From Neoarius graeffei (Eukaryota > Chordata > Actinopteri > Siluriformes > Ariidae): a stretch of 64,000 nucleotides of DNA. How positions within the stretch are numbered: the first letter of the stretch is position 1; each line of letters begins with the position of its first letter. The notes beneath the pieces are model-generated. The model saw nothing but the letters and a program-made list of their open reading frames with translations. It was not told the origin of the DNA and did no database searches. Below are positions 21,544-32,880 of this stretch, in pieces. Made by a program: the position numbers and the translations under genes. The stretch lies in contig NC_083576.1 of assembly GCF_027579695.1 (NCBI RefSeq), positions 34,743,260 to 34,807,259 of the forward strand. Direction: 5' to 3'.

Positions 21544-21954
21544 CTGACTGCTGTTGACCGTTTGTAATTTTTTTTTTTTAAGGTATTGAACACGCTTAAC
21601 TAAGAAAATGACTTAAGCTTGAACGTCTCTTACCATTTTCATATGCAGCACAAAGAATAATACTTAGGAGGCTATTTTTGTGATTACCTAGACACATGAC
21701 TTGATATCTGAGGACTGACTCGTAAGCGCCGTGCACTGTTCTAAATTTGTATAAAATAGCTTTTGTTCATTATATACAAACTCTTATTAAGTCTAAGATC
21801 TGCTGGACACCCTATGTTGGTGTTTTAAACAACATATGAGTGTGAATTAAGCCGCTTATATGAGCGGTAATGATTAGATTTGATTTTTGCAGCATAGCTG
21901 CTAGATGGCCACTCGGCGTTCCGGAATTGGCCCGAGTGTAATTTCGCATACCTA

Positions 21955-22310
21955 CAGTTACCAGCGCCAGAAGCGGGCCGATTTCTAAACATGCGGCTTT
22001 CCGCACTCGGTCCGCATTCGAGCCGAGTGCTCGGCACGGAATCGGACCTAGATTCACTCCCGAGTGTTGGCCGACTGTTTTTTTTTTTTGACGTAATCGA
22101 GCCGCTTCCGGGCCGCGGGCATTTTGCTGTTTGGGCAGTTACCAGCGCCAGAAGCGGGCCGATTTCTAAACATGCGGCTTTCCGCACTCGGTCCGCATTC
22201 GAGCCGAGTGCTCGGCACGGAATCGGACCTAGATTCACTCCCGAGTGTTGGCCGACTGTTTTTGCCGTAATCGAGCCGCTTCCGGGCCGCGGGCATTTTG
22301 CTGTTTGGGA
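21955..22310. repeat. 181-bp near-identical tandem duplication, CpG-rich
   Basis: The copy starting cagttaccagcgccagaagc at 21955 recurs at 22136. The two are virtually identical apart from the length of a poly-T run (near 22078 versus 22259). The unit is rich in CpG and contains ccgcttccgggccgcgggc. Long minus-strand frames across it are by-products of the repeat. Confidence 0.92.
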
Positions 22311-22664
22311 ATAGCCTCCCACCAATACTGGCATACAACTGGCAACCAAAGGCTGCTTGCTACGGCAGAAAAGGCTGGCAGACGTGGTTGCTAACCACAC
22401 ACAAATTCACATAAAATAAGCTCTCGTGAGCATTAAACAAAATAAACAAAATAAAAAAATAAAAGCATTAACATAAATCAGGCCCAATAAGATAGCCCAC
22501 TGGCTATCCGCAGCTATAGAAAACGAGCCTCCTGCCAGCAGGTGAAGCCTGAGCAGGACTAAAACAAATAAACAAAAATACCCAATTTAACAAAAAATAT
22601 CCCTCATACCACACTCCAAACACACACATCAATTATAAATGAATAATGATCAAACACAAACAGT

Positions 22665-22698
<34 letters not shown>

Positions 22699-23340
22699 AC
22701 AGAAGTTAAAACTAATGTTAAAGTGCTGTGGTGGTTTCGCAGCCCTCCTCATGCAGGCAGCTGCACCAATCCGAGAAAACAGCACTTAGTAGAAACGCGC
22801 TGGCAAGAACAGCAGCAAACCCGGACCAAAACCGGCAACACCTAAAAAAAACCACGCAAAATACTCAATTAATGCCACGCTTAATAAACTCAGAGTAGTA
22901 GGAATTCAAAGGGGAAGGGACACATACCACATGATCCAAAACTCCTAGCCTAATCCCAGCGAGGCTCACAGAATTCCATGGGTCATCTGCACTTAATACA
23001 GACGCTAAGAGAACATTCGGAAGTCGCTGCACACAAAATGCACAGCTGGACAAGACTGGGAGAAAGCCAAACAGTGGATACACTGAAAGCAACCAAAACC
23101 GGTCACAAATAAACCAAACGAAAGTTAGCCAGAGTAACAGAGTTCCAAACAAGCGTGTTTACCGGCCACAGGTAAACGGGAAGGGGTGTGACAAGAAACA
23201 GCAAGGGAGGGGGTCGTCACACCTCCAGAGTTCAAAATCACTCTACCATAAATAGGCTCGTGACGCACGCCATTGATTAATTGGACTGGCCCCTCCCAAT
23301 GCAGCCAGATCCCAAGGAAACTGCGAAGCAAGAGGTAATT
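22311..23340 (-). other. Repeat-like, possibly an LTR on the minus strand
   Basis: Read on the minus strand, tgtgacgaccccctcccttg begins at about 23221, like the start of some fish gypsy LTRs as I recall. A (CA)n microsatellite lies at 22664-22695. A 95-codon minus frame (22865-23152) is hydrophobic but unrecognised. No second LTR or coding region was found, so a solo LTR is only a suggestion. Confidence 0.3.
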
Positions 23341-26300
23341 CCACCTGCTACATCAGGAAGGGCATCCAGCGTAAAACTGTGCCACATCTAACATGCGGAT
23401 TGAAAAGAGAAATACCATACCGGATCGGTCAAGGCCTGTGTTAACAACGACTGCCTCCAGTACTGTTGGTCAACAGGGTGCCAGTGGAAAGTATGCTACT
23501 GTTGCGTCAAAACGGAGAAGGAGAAAAGGGGGGGAGGCGTGTTAAGAGAGAGCATGAAAAATGGAAGGGAAGGAGCTTAGAATTGAGGATAGGGACACTG
23601 AATGTAGGAACATTGACTGGCAGAGCAAGAGAGCTAGCAGGTATGATGGAAAGAAGGAAGTTGGACATTGTGTGTGCAGGAGATGAGGTGGAAAAGAAGC
23701 AAGGCCAAGAACATTGGAGGTGGATGCAAGTTGTTTTATTATGGAGTCGATGGAAAGAGAAATGGTGTTGGTATTGAGGGGAGAGTTGGTCAACAGTGTG
23801 ATTGATGTGAAGAGCATGTCAGAGTGATGGGCATGAATTTGGAGAGTCAATGAGTGGTAATCATTGTTGTGTATGTGTATGCCCCACAGGTTGGATGTGA
23901 GAATGAAGAGTGAGTCTTTCTGGGAAAAGATGGATGAAGTGGTAGAAAGTATACTGAGGGAGGAGCATGTGCTGATAGGAGCAGATTTCAATGGACATGT
24001 TGATGAGGGAAACAGAGGAGATGAGGGCGTGAAGGGCAGATATGGTGTAAGAGAGAGAAATATGGAAGAGCAAATGGTGGTTGATTTTTCAAAGAGGATG
24101 AATTTGGCAATAGTCAATACCGTACATACTTCGTGAAGAAAGAGCAGTACAGGGTGATGTTTAAGAGTGGAGGAAGATCTATACAGGTGATGATATAGTC
24201 TGCAGAAGGGGTAACCTGAAGGAGATTGGAGACTGTAAAGTAATGGTAGGGGAGAGTATAGCTAGACAACATTGAGTGGTCATGTGCAGGATGAGCTTAA
24301 AAGTGAAAAAGAGGAAATGTGAAATAGTGGAGCTGAAGATTAAGTGGTGGAAACTAAGAGGTTGGACACCAGAAGGAGTTTAAGGAAGAAATGAGATGAG
24401 CATTGAGTGATAATGGAAGTCTGCCAGAAGATTGGGATACTACTGCTATACTAGTAAGAGAGGCAGCAAGGAAGGTGCTATGGTGGTCCTCAGGAAGGAG
24501 GAAGACAAGGAGACATGGTGGTGGAACAAAGAAGTGCAGGAAATTATAAAAGAGAAGAGGCTAGCAAAGAAGAATTGGGATGATCAGAGAGATGAGGAAA
24601 GCAGGCGGTTATACAGAGATGAGACGGAAGGCAAAAAGAGCGGTAGCAAAGGCGAAAGCAGATGCATACCAGGAGTTGTACGAAAGACTGGAGACCAAAG
24701 GAGAGAAAGACCTGTACAGACTAGCTAGGCAGAGAAACAGGGAAGCGAGGGATGTACAGCAGGTAAAAGTGATGAAAGATGTAAATGGAAATGTGCTGAC
24801 AAAGAAAGTGTATTAAGAAGGTGGAAAGAGTACTTTGAGGATTTATTAAATGAGGAGAATCCAAGAGAGAAAAAGTCAGATTCGTTGGAGACAGCAAGTC
24901 AGGAAGTAGAGTTGGTTAGTAAGGATGAGGTGAGGGCAGCCATGAAAAGAATGAAGACTGGGAAAGCAGTCGGACCAGACGGTATCCCGATTGAGGCTTG
25001 GAGATGTTTAGGTGAGATGGCTATGGAGTTCCTAACGAGATTGTTTAAGATCTTAGAGAATGAGAAAATGCCAAATGAATGGAGAAAGAGTGTGCTAGTC
25101 CCAATATACAAGAATAAAGGAGATGTACCGAGCTGCAGTAATTAGAGGGATAAAATTGAGGAGCCACACCATGAAGTTATGGGAATGGGTATTGGAGGCG
25201 AGATTGAGAAGAGAGGTAGCAATCTGTGAACAGCAGTATGGGTTTATGCCAAGGAAGAGCACGTCAGATGCAATTTTTGCTTTAAGAATGTTAATGGAGA
25301 AGTACAGGGAAGGCCAGAGAAAGCTACATTGTGTGTGTGTAGACCTGGAGAAGGCATACGATAGAGTGCTGAGAGATGAATTATGGTATTGTATGAGAAA
25401 GTGTGATGTGCATGAGAAGTATATCAGAGTGGTGCAAAACATGTATGAGAACAGTGAAACAGCAGTGAGGTGTGCAGTTGGAATGACTGAATGGTTCAAG
25501 GTGAACGTGGGACTTCATCAAGGGTCTGCTTTGAGTCCCTTCTTGTTTGCCATAGTGATGGATAGCTTGATGGATGAAGTGAGGCAAGAGTCACCATGGA
25601 ACATGATGTTTGCGGATGATCTGTGGTAAAAGTAGAAAGGATGTTGAGCTGGGTTTGGAGAGATGGAAGTATGCATTGGAACGAAGAGGAATGAAACAGA
25701 ATACATGTGCATCAATGAGAATGGGGATGAGTGTAGTGAAGATGCAAGGAGTAGATGTAAAGAAAGTTGGTGAATTACCTGGGGTCAACTGTGCAGGAAA
25801 ATGGGGGCTGCGATAGTGAGGTGAGAGAGTGTGCAGGCAGGGTGGAACAGTTGGAGAAGGATTTCGGGAGTCATTTGTGATAGGGAGTCATTTGGTGGCG
25901 CGGTGGTGTAGTGGTTAGCACTGTTGCCTCACAGCAAGAAGGTTCCGGGTTCGAACCTCACGGCCGACAGGGGCCTTTCTGTGTGGAGTTTGCATGTTAT
26001 CCCGTGTCCGCGTGGGTTTCCTCCGGGTGCTCCAGTTTCCCCCACAGTTTAAAGACATGCAGATTTGGTACAATGGGGCCACTGTAATTGGCGCAAGCTG
26101 TTGTAGTTTCCCATGCCATGATGTATGTACATATATATATATATATAGATCTTCCTATGGCAAAAGCTAAATAAATTAAATTAGAAAGTCCCAGCAAAAG
26201 TGAAAGATAAGATGTATAAGATGGTAGTGAGACCAGCTATGATGTATGGATTGGAGACAGTACCCTTAACAAAGAGACAGGAAGCAAAATTGGAGGTGGC

Positions 26301-26655
26301 GGAGTTGAGGATGTTAAGGTTTGCAATGGGAGTGACAAGGTTGGACAGGATAAGGAACAAGCACATCAGAGAGACAGCACATGTGGAGAGCTTAGGAATT
26401 AAGTTAAGAGAGATGAGACTGAGATGGTATGGGCACATCCTGAGAAGAGATGCAGAGCATGTTGGAAGGAGAATGTTGAGGATGGAGCTGTTAGGCACAC
26501 GAAACTGAGGAAGGCCAAAGAGGAGATACATGGATGTGGTGAGAGAGGACATGAAAGTGGCAGGTGTGGTAGAGAAGGATGCAGAAGACAGGGAGCAATG
26601 GAGACAAAAGATCCGCTGTGGCAACCCCTAATTGGGAGCAGCCAGAAGAAGATGA
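23341..26655 (+). pseudogene. RTE-type LINE, decayed
   Basis: The endonuclease half starts near 23580 (LRIGTLNVGTLTGRARELAG) and includes IGADFNGHVDEGNRGDEGV near 23977. The reverse transcriptase spans about 24880-25630 with KTGKAVGPDGIPIEAW, CVDLEKAYDRV, GLHQGSALSPFLFAIVMD and MFADD. The C-terminal region (26200-26508) has VRPAMMYGLETVPL and RLRWYGHILRR. The order EN-RT in a single polyprotein and the 3' end (aacccctaattgggagcagc) fit the RTE clade, often annotated as craniofacial development protein 2-like in fish. Several frameshifts and stops split it, and a SINE was inserted near 25893. Inactive. Confidence 0.85.
25893..26195 (+). mobile_element. SINE insertion inside the RTE LINE
   Basis: The head (ggtggtgtagtggttagc, B box ggttcgaacct) is the same as the SINE at 11756. 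After gacatgcag (about 26062) the sequence switches to a different tail (ggggccactgtaattggcgc) ending in a TA run and aaaagctaaataaat. It may be a chimeric or different subfamily. LINE sequence resumes at about 26190. A clean duplication was not found. Confidence 0.8.
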
Positions 26656-26730
26656 TTTGCAAATTATTGCATTCTGTTTTTATTGACAGTTTACACAGCA
26701 TCCCAACTTTTTTTTGGAATTGGGGTTGTG
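26656..26730. mobile_element. Tc1/mariner-type end fragment
   Basis: The piece from gatttgcaaattattgcatt to ttttggaattggggttgtgg matches, from recall, the end of an abundant fish Tc1-like element. Only this end is present. Confidence 0.55.
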
Positions 26731-26802
26731 GAATACTTGAAATCAATAACATTATCAGGTAACTTAAACTTGCATGACCGACTCATGAGGTAGATTAGTA
26801 TC

Positions 26803-27101
26803 TGTGGCAGCAGGGTGTGGCCAAGCAGCAGTCTGTGAATAAAGGGCTGGGTCGGGCAAGATAAGTGGCTAAGTCATTCCACCTGCTGTCAATTAATGTC
26901 TGTGTGTGTGTTTGTTACAGGGATGGAGCAAAAAAGGAGGGGGAGAGCAGAGAAAAGAGGCTCCTGATCAGAGTGTGTGTGCGTGGTGGTGGGTGAATCA
27001 GCTGAAAAGCTTGACCTACACTTCAAAAATAAAAGTTTGTAAGAACTTCAGTTCCTGCCTGCCGTGCTTCTGTACTCCACCCACATCAGGGATTTGCTAC
27101 A
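26803..27101 (+). repeat. Gypsy 5' LTR
   Basis: 299 bp, TG...CA, with AATAAA-like sequence near 27028. Pairs with the 331-bp 3' LTR at 31026-31356; the length difference is mostly a (TG)n expansion (31121-31175) in the 3' copy. Many substitutions separate the two, so the insertion is old. Confidence 0.9.
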
Positions 27102-27145
27102 GTGGTGCCGAAACCCCTGGCTCGAGTAACGAAGGGATCCACCCC

Positions 27146-27860
27146 ATGGAGTCCTCGCCAATTATGGAGCTAGTCCATGCTCTTGCTGCTGCCCAGCAGA
27201 ACCAGCATCAAGCATTGACCACCCTCCGGAAGGACCAGGAACAACGCTTTGAAGCCTTGATGCTGGCCCAGTGGGAAGATCGCCAGGTGTTCTGGCATCT
27301 GCTGGCATCGGCAGGGGCATCCAACATTACCACCTTGGACTCCCCTCACATCACCCTCACAAAGATGGGCCCGCATGAGGAGCCTGAAGCCTTCATCACT
27401 CTCTTCGAGCAAGCGGCCCAAGCATGGGGGTGGCCAATCGAGCCGTGCACAGCTCGCCTCCTCCCGCTCTTGACAGGCGAGGCACAGCTCATGGCACAGC
27501 AGCTCCATGCTAACAACCGGCTCAATTACATCAACCTCAAGAGGGCCATTTTACAGCGGGTCGGCCACTCCACGGAGCAACATCATTCCGGTTCTGGAAG
27601 CTGACACTGGAGGAGGTTGGCCGACCATTCACATTTGGCCAACAACTCTGGGACACCTGCTGGTGGTGGCTGAGGGCGGAAGACTGTGATGCCGACAGGA
27701 TCATTGACCTGGTGGCACTGGAACAGTTCATCTCTTGGTTTCCGGAAGGAACGGCAGAATGGGTCCAGTGTCACCGCCTGGCGTTGCTCCAGCGAGCCAT
27801 CGAGTTGACGGAGGACCATCTGGCGGTGGTTCTGACGACAGGCAGACGAGGCAAAGGTGC
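27146..27860 (+). pseudogene. Gypsy gag, frameshifted
   Basis: The ATG at 27146 opens MESSPIMELVHALAAAQQNQ; the capsid-like region contains EPEAFITLFEQAAQAWGW and LLPLLTGEAQLMAQQL, resembling the SCAN/capsid-like gag of fish gypsy elements. A frameshift near 27590 moves the continuation (GRPFTFGQQLWD, AEWVQCHRLALLQRAIELTE) to another frame. Gag would form the particle that packages the RNA. Confidence 0.8.
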
Positions 27861-28119
27861 CTCTCCTTGTTTTTCTCTCCCCCTCTTTCTCTATCCCTCT
27901 TGCCCCATTCCCCCACAGTGGAGGCGGGGGCTGACTCCCCCCCCAGCTGACCCGTCGCACCCATGGTGTCCTCCCATCTCCCTCTTCCGTGTCTGTCTTT
28001 CCCCCCCTCAGGTGAGTGACGCCCTTAGCACTGGTGCAGAGGGAAAGCCTGGGCCAGTAAGCTGGCGCAGCAGGGAGCCGGGGCATCTCCAGAATCAGGG
28101 CTCCACAAGGGAAGTGGAA

Positions 28120-28374
28120 GCCATGATCTGGATCCCCGACACATCAGCAACCGCCCCCAATTGGGTCGGAATGTATCGCATACCGGTAAGTGTTCAAGGG
28201 GATACATATCACACATTGGTGGATTCTGGTTGTAATCAGACCTCAATTCACCAACGCCTGGTGCAAGGTGCGGCATTGGGGAGAGCACAAGCGGTGAAAG
28301 CGTTGTGTGCATGGGGATGTTCACAATTATCCCTTAGTGTCTGTCTGTATTCTATTCTGGGGCCAAAGGCATAG
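28120..28374 (+). pseudogene. Gypsy aspartic protease fragment
   Basis: Contains VQGDTYHTLVDSGCNQTSIH, with the DSG active-site motif expected for retroelement proteases. It lies between gag and integrase, in the same frame as the second gag part. Upstream linker sequence at 27900-28100 is low-complexity and of uncertain status. Confidence 0.8.
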
Positions 28375-28818
28375 AGTAAAGGCGGCTGTTAGTGGTCATC
28401 TCACCCACTTGTTGATTTTGGGTACTGATTGGCCAGGGTTTAAGAAGCTGATGGAATATTTAACACGTAGTGGGTCCTGCACTACAGTAGTAGCTCACGG
28501 GAAGATCCCGGTGTGGTGTTGACTGAAGAAGCTGTCACAGAGCCGTCTACATCAGCACCACATCAGAGTGAGGAGCAGCCCGCTCCTCCTCCCTCTCTTG
28601 GGGATTCCCTTGGGGATTTCCCATTAGAGTAGTCATGAGATGACACTCTGCGACATGCGTTTGACCAAGTGAGAGTAATCAATGGTCAAACTCTTCAGCC
28701 AAGCGTGGCACCGACCTTCCCTTATTTTGCTATTATTAAAGATATTGTACTGAGTGATGCAGGATACTCAAATTTAGTGAACGAATAACCCAGTTGTTAA
28801 TCCCAATGAGCTGTAGGG
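28375..28818 (+). pseudogene. Decayed linker between protease and integrase
   Basis: Broken frames contain remnants such as DDTLRHAFDQVRVINGQ (near 28640) and TFPYFAIIKD, which precede the integrase zinc finger in related elements. Stops occur at several positions. Confidence 0.6.
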
Positions 28819-29830
28819 AACTTGGATTCCATGCGGCTCACTTTAATCCCATGGCTGGACACTTGGGGCAAGATAAAACACTAGCCCGAATAATGGCCCA
28901 GTTCTATTGGCCAGGGATTCGCGGGGATGTCTGTCGGTGGTGTGCGGCGTGCCGTGAATGCCAATTAGTAAATCCCACGGCCACTCCGAAAGTGCTTTTG
29001 CACCCTTTCCCTCTATCACTTTATTTTAGTTCTGGTGGACTATGCAATATCCAGAAGCAGTGCCTCTCCACAATATCTCAGCACGCAGTATTGCGGAAGC
29101 GCTCTTCCACTTTATCTCACGAGTTGGGATTCCGAAAGAAATCCTGACAGACCAAGGCACTTCGTTTATGTCACGCACACTGCGTGAGCTGTATGGGTTA
29201 TTGGGGATTAAGTCTATCTGCACCAGTGTCTATCACCCACAAATGGATGGCTTAGTAGAGCGATTTAACCAAACACTCAAGAACATCTCCTCTCATCTCA
29301 TTATCTCTAGCTGCTTTATCCTTCTACAGGGTCGCAGGCAAGCTGGACCCTATCCCAGCTGACTACGGGCGAAAGGTGGGGTACACCCTGGACAAGTCGC
29401 CAGGTCATCACAGGGCTGACACATAGACACAGACAACCATTCACACTCACATTCACACCTACGGTCAATTTAGAGCCACCAGTTAACCTAACCTGCATGT
29501 CTTTGGACTGTGGGGGAAACCGGAGCACCCGGAGGAAACCCACACGGACACGAGGAGAACATGCAAACTCCACACAGAAAGGCCCTCGCCGGCCACAGGG
29601 CTCGAACCCGGACCCTCTTGCTGTGAGGCGACAGCGCTAACCACTACACCACCGTGCCGCCCACTCAAGAACATAATCCGGAAATTCGTAAGTGAAGATG
29701 CACATAATTGGGATAAGTGGCTCAAGCCCCTGTTGTTCACAGTACGAGAGGTCCCGCAAGCCTCCACGGGGGTTTCTCCATTTGAATTATTATATGGGCA
29801 TAAGCTGCATGGCATAAGCATGCGACTATG
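28819..29830 (+). pseudogene. Gypsy integrase, split by a SINE
   Basis: The zinc-binding region (H-x-n-H, C-x2-C: AAHFNPMAGHLGQDKT, WCAACRECQ) lies at about 28820-28980. The catalytic core follows with YPEAVPL, ILTDQGTSFMSRTL (catalytic Asp) and YHPQMDGLVERFN (catalytic Glu), interrupted at 29287 by the SINE and resuming at 29662 with the TVREVPQASTGVSPFELLYG block. Integrase would insert the cDNA. Located before RT, unlike canonical gypsy order. Confidence 0.88.
29287..29661 (-). mobile_element. tRNA-derived SINE in integrase, minus strand
   Basis: Reverse orientation copy of the 11756 SINE family. The 13-bp duplication CACTCAAGAACAT at 29274-29286 and 29662-29674 shows insertion into the integrase gene. 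Confidence 0.95.
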
Positions 29831-29859
29831 AGGTGAGGTGAACGGATAGGGGCGGGGCA

Positions 29860-30425
29860 TTGCAAATCTATCACCTCAACCTTTTAAAACGCTGGAATGA
29901 GGGGGTTCCTGTGGCGTTGGTGTCGGTAGTCCCAGAGAAGGCAGAGCTGGGGCCGGAGGTGAAAAAGAACATCTCGGACCACACCCTTGTGGAAACCACC
30001 TCTCACTGGCCCAACTCATGGAGGTGGCCAAGTTGCAAAAGGAATTTTCCGATTTGTTCTCGCCCCTTCCTGGTCGTACCCACCTCATAGAACACCACAT
30101 CGAAACGCCCCCCGGGGTGGTAGTGCGTAGCCACCCTTACCACTTACCCGAACACAAGAAAAAGGTGATTTGGGACGAACTCAAGGCCATGCTCGAAATG
30201 GGCATAATTGATGGAGTCACACAGTGACTGGAACAGCCCAGTGGTCCTGGTTCCCAAGACCGATGGGTCGGTCCAGTTCTGTGTGGCCTATAGAAAGGTC
30301 AACGTGGTGTTTAAATTTGACGCATACCCAATGCCTCACATTGAGTTGCTTGATCGGTTAGGCGCTGCTTGCTTTTATTCAACACTGGATCTAACAAATG
30401 GATATTGGCAGACGGTTACTGGGGC
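29860..30425 (+). pseudogene. Gypsy reverse transcriptase 5' part, core deleted
   Basis: QIYHLNLLKRWNEGVPVAL (29860) is the end of the integrase/linker region. RT starts with LQKEFSDLFSPLPGRTHLIEH (30033) and continues with [20 protein letters not shown] and [13 protein letters not shown]. Immediately after GYWQ (about 30415) the sequence jumps to LAGYYRRFI, so the palm with the YxDD active site is missing (compare YLDDIIIYSN in the second gypsy copy). Confidence 0.88.
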
Positions 30426-30995
30426 TGGCTGGCTATTATCGTAGGTTTATACTTAATTATTTGGACGCCACCAGCCCGCTAACCGATCTCACTAAAAAGG
30501 GGGCTCCAGATCCGGTCTATTGGATGGAGCAGTGCCAACAGGCCTTCTCTGAGGTAAAAGCTGCACTGTGTGGGGGCCACTTTTACACTCCCCTGACTTC
30601 TCTCTCTCCCTTATTTTGCAGACTGATGCATTGGACAGAGGGCTGGGGGCCGTTTTGTCCCAGAAGGTGGAGGGCAAGGACCGCCTCGTGCTGTACATCA
30701 GCCAGAAATTCTTGATGCATGAAAGCAAGTACAGCACCATCGAGAGAGTGTCTTGCCATCAAGTGGGCAGTCCTTGCCCTCCGATACTACCTACTGGGGC
30801 GCCCTTTCACTCTCTGTTCAGATCACGCACCCCTCCAGTGGCTCCACCACATGAAAGATGCCAATGCGCAGATCACCCTTTGGTATCTCGCCCTCCAGCC
30901 ATTTAAGTTCAAGGTGATCCACAGGCCAGGGTCACAGATGGTGGTGGCGGACTTCTTGTCCCGTCAGTGGGGGGAGTCAGCTTCAGGCTGGATGG
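30426..30995 (+). pseudogene. Gypsy RT thumb and RNase H
   Basis: [19 protein letters not shown] and QCQQAFSEVKAAL belong to the RT connection. Then come the RNase H region (QTDALDRGLGAVLSQKVEG, PFTLCSDHAPLQWLHHM) and ending VVADFLSRQWGES. Frameshifts separate the pieces. Ends just before the 3' LTR. Confidence 0.85.
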
Positions 30996-31025
30996 CTCCC
31001 TGGCCTGAGTCGGGTGGTGGGGGTA

Positions 31026-31119
31026 TGTGGCAGCGGGGGCATGGCCAAGCAGCAGTCTGTGAATGGAGGGCAGGGTGGGGGAAGGTAAGTGGCTAAGTCA
31101 TTCCACCTGCTGTCAATTG

Positions 31120-31177
<58 letters not shown>

Positions 31178-31356
31178 GTTACAGGGACAGAGCATAAAAG
31201 GAGGGGGAGAGCAGAGAAAAGAAGCTCCTGACTAGAATGCATGTGTGGGAGTGAATCAGCTAAAAAGCTCGACCTACACTTCAGAAAAAGTTTGTCAGAA
31301 TTTCAGTTCCCATCTGCCATGCTTCTGTACTCTACCCACATCAGGGATTTGCTACA
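31026..31356 (+). repeat. Gypsy 3' LTR with (TG)n expansion
   Basis: Starts TGTGGCAGC at 31026 and ends GCTACA at 31356, followed by the GTATC duplication. A TG microsatellite of about 27 units occupies the middle, where the 5' LTR has only a short run. Confidence 0.92.
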
Positions 31357-31361
31357 GTATC

Positions 31362-31631
31362 CTTCTAGAAAGGCTTTATCATTCCAAAACATCCAATACA
31401 AGTCTAATATCCAAGACTGAAAAGCATTCAAGTGTTAAAGCAAATACATATGAGTTCAAAGGTGCACAGACTAAAAGGAACAGGGATTTGAAGCATTCAA
31501 ACCAGCAAGGATAAGAAGGCTCAGAATAATGTTCTTGGGTTTGAATGACTGGTAAGGCTTTGCAAAGATTTGCTAAACTTGTGAGCTGATATAATGTGAA
31601 ATTAAATTCAGAGGTCATAGTACAAGACAGG
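31362..31631. other. No supported feature
   Basis: Flank of the gypsy insertion. Short frames only. Confidence 0.4.
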
Positions 31632-31870
31632 ACCCTAGTAACACAGAACGTTAATGTACCGTTAGCCTATGGTTCTCTAAAGGTTTGTTAGAACGTAACC
31701 AACAACTAACATTTAGAGAACGTTTCCTCATGGTTATGCATAAACCTAACGAAGCCAAACGTCCCCGAAACGTTGAGGTAACTAACCAACTGAAACGTTA
31801 TCATTTGGTTACACTATAACCTCCACACAACGTTATGTTTGGTTGTTTTTTTGTTGTTCTGAGAACTATA
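31632..31870. repeat. AACGTT-rich MITE-like repeat
   Basis: Starts ccctagtaacacagaacgtt and contains many aacgtt/acgttcc words. The reverse complement of its terminus (tgttactagg) occurs at 49831-49840, marking the other end of a related copy there. Right edge uncertain. Confidence 0.55.
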
Positions 31871-32190
31871 CTATCTGCTTTTCCTGATGCTGGCTAAATT
31901 ATCTTTTAATCTTTTATTTCAACCTCTTTTGTACTTGTAGCCTATTTTTTTTGCCATAGTAAACTGTCACATATAACTTTCCTTTTGTCATGCATTGTTA
32001 TGTCGTGCCATTTTGGTTTGGAATCCAACCCTCACACATTGAAAACACCATATGGTCAACAGAAATGTGTGCATACTAGGCCAGATAAATAGGCTAGTCT
32101 ATGTTGAGTTGTGAGATATATTGCAAGGAAATTTTCACAAAAATAGGCGACAAACCCATGTACATTCCTGAGTAATGTGTTTTGACTGTC

Positions 32191-32490
32191 TAAAGCAGTG
32201 GTTGCCAACCTTTTTTGGCCTGGGACCCCATTTTTACATCACCAATTTCTCATGACCCCATACACATTTTTTAGATTTTATAGAGATTGCACAGTGTCAC
32301 ATATTCTATATTTTGATCAGCAGCCTAGACTTCAGTTATGTGGATGTTTTCTTTTCAAAGCTGATATATAGCATTTTATTTGTAATATATAACATAATTA
32401 GTTGAACATTTTTATTTTCAGTATTTTCCTTCTATTGGTTATTTCAGGCGACTCCAATTCAATTCCAGGAGACCCCATTAAGAACGAAGG
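32191..32490. mobile_element. hAT-like non-autonomous fragment
   Basis: Begins CAGTGGTTGCCAACC, like many hAT termini, and near the end has the aggagacccc words expected of the opposite terminus, but that end is decayed. No transposase. Confidence 0.5.
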
Positions 32491-32880
32491 AAAGGAAGCA
32501 TTTTGAGTGTTAAATGTAAAAGATATTTTACTGGGCAAGAAGGGAATGGTGAAAGCAAAATGGACAGGTTAAATGTTTTTCTAGTTAGTGCAATGTGGGT
32601 AGAGTGTGGCTGATTTGCAGAAATAAACTTATAGGCTAAATTTGTTTGGATTGTAAGTGGTGATGTTTTTTGTGGAATTCAAGTGATCTGTAATGAGCAG
32701 GCTGCAGCATATATCATATGAAGAGGGTGAACATGGTTTGGCAATGGGTCGTGACTTGGTGCACAGTCTTGTGTGGTACAAATTGGCTCCTGATAATATG
32801 GCAGAGCAGCAACAAAAGTTTGACCTTTAAGTTGTGGTCACACATTTCGCCCTCAAAACATGCTGCATTACAATAATGCC

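Larger units (their letters stand above)
26798..31361 (+). mobile_element. Ty3/gypsy retrotransposon, integrase-first (Gmr1-like)
   Basis: A complete insertion bounded by GTATC duplications (26798-26802 and 31357-31361). The 5' LTR is 26803-27101 and the 3' LTR 31026-31356, both starting TGTGGCAGC and ending TTTGCTACA. A tRNA-type primer-binding site (tggtgccgaaaccc) starts at 27103. Internal order is gag, protease, integrase, reverse transcriptase, RNase H, i.e. integrase upstream of RT, as in the Gmr1 group of Ty3/gypsy elements. All frames are broken. A reversed SINE interrupts integrase and an internal deletion removes the RT core. Confidence 0.9.

Noticed and set aside
21825-22400. 191-codon minus-strand frame over a CpG-rich region
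   Set aside because: It spans the 181-bp tandem duplication and its protein simply repeats; no domain, and repetition explains the open frame.
23542-24117. 191-codon minus-strand frame opposite the RTE endonuclease
   Set aside because: Serine/leucine-rich shadow of the plus-strand LINE coding sequence.
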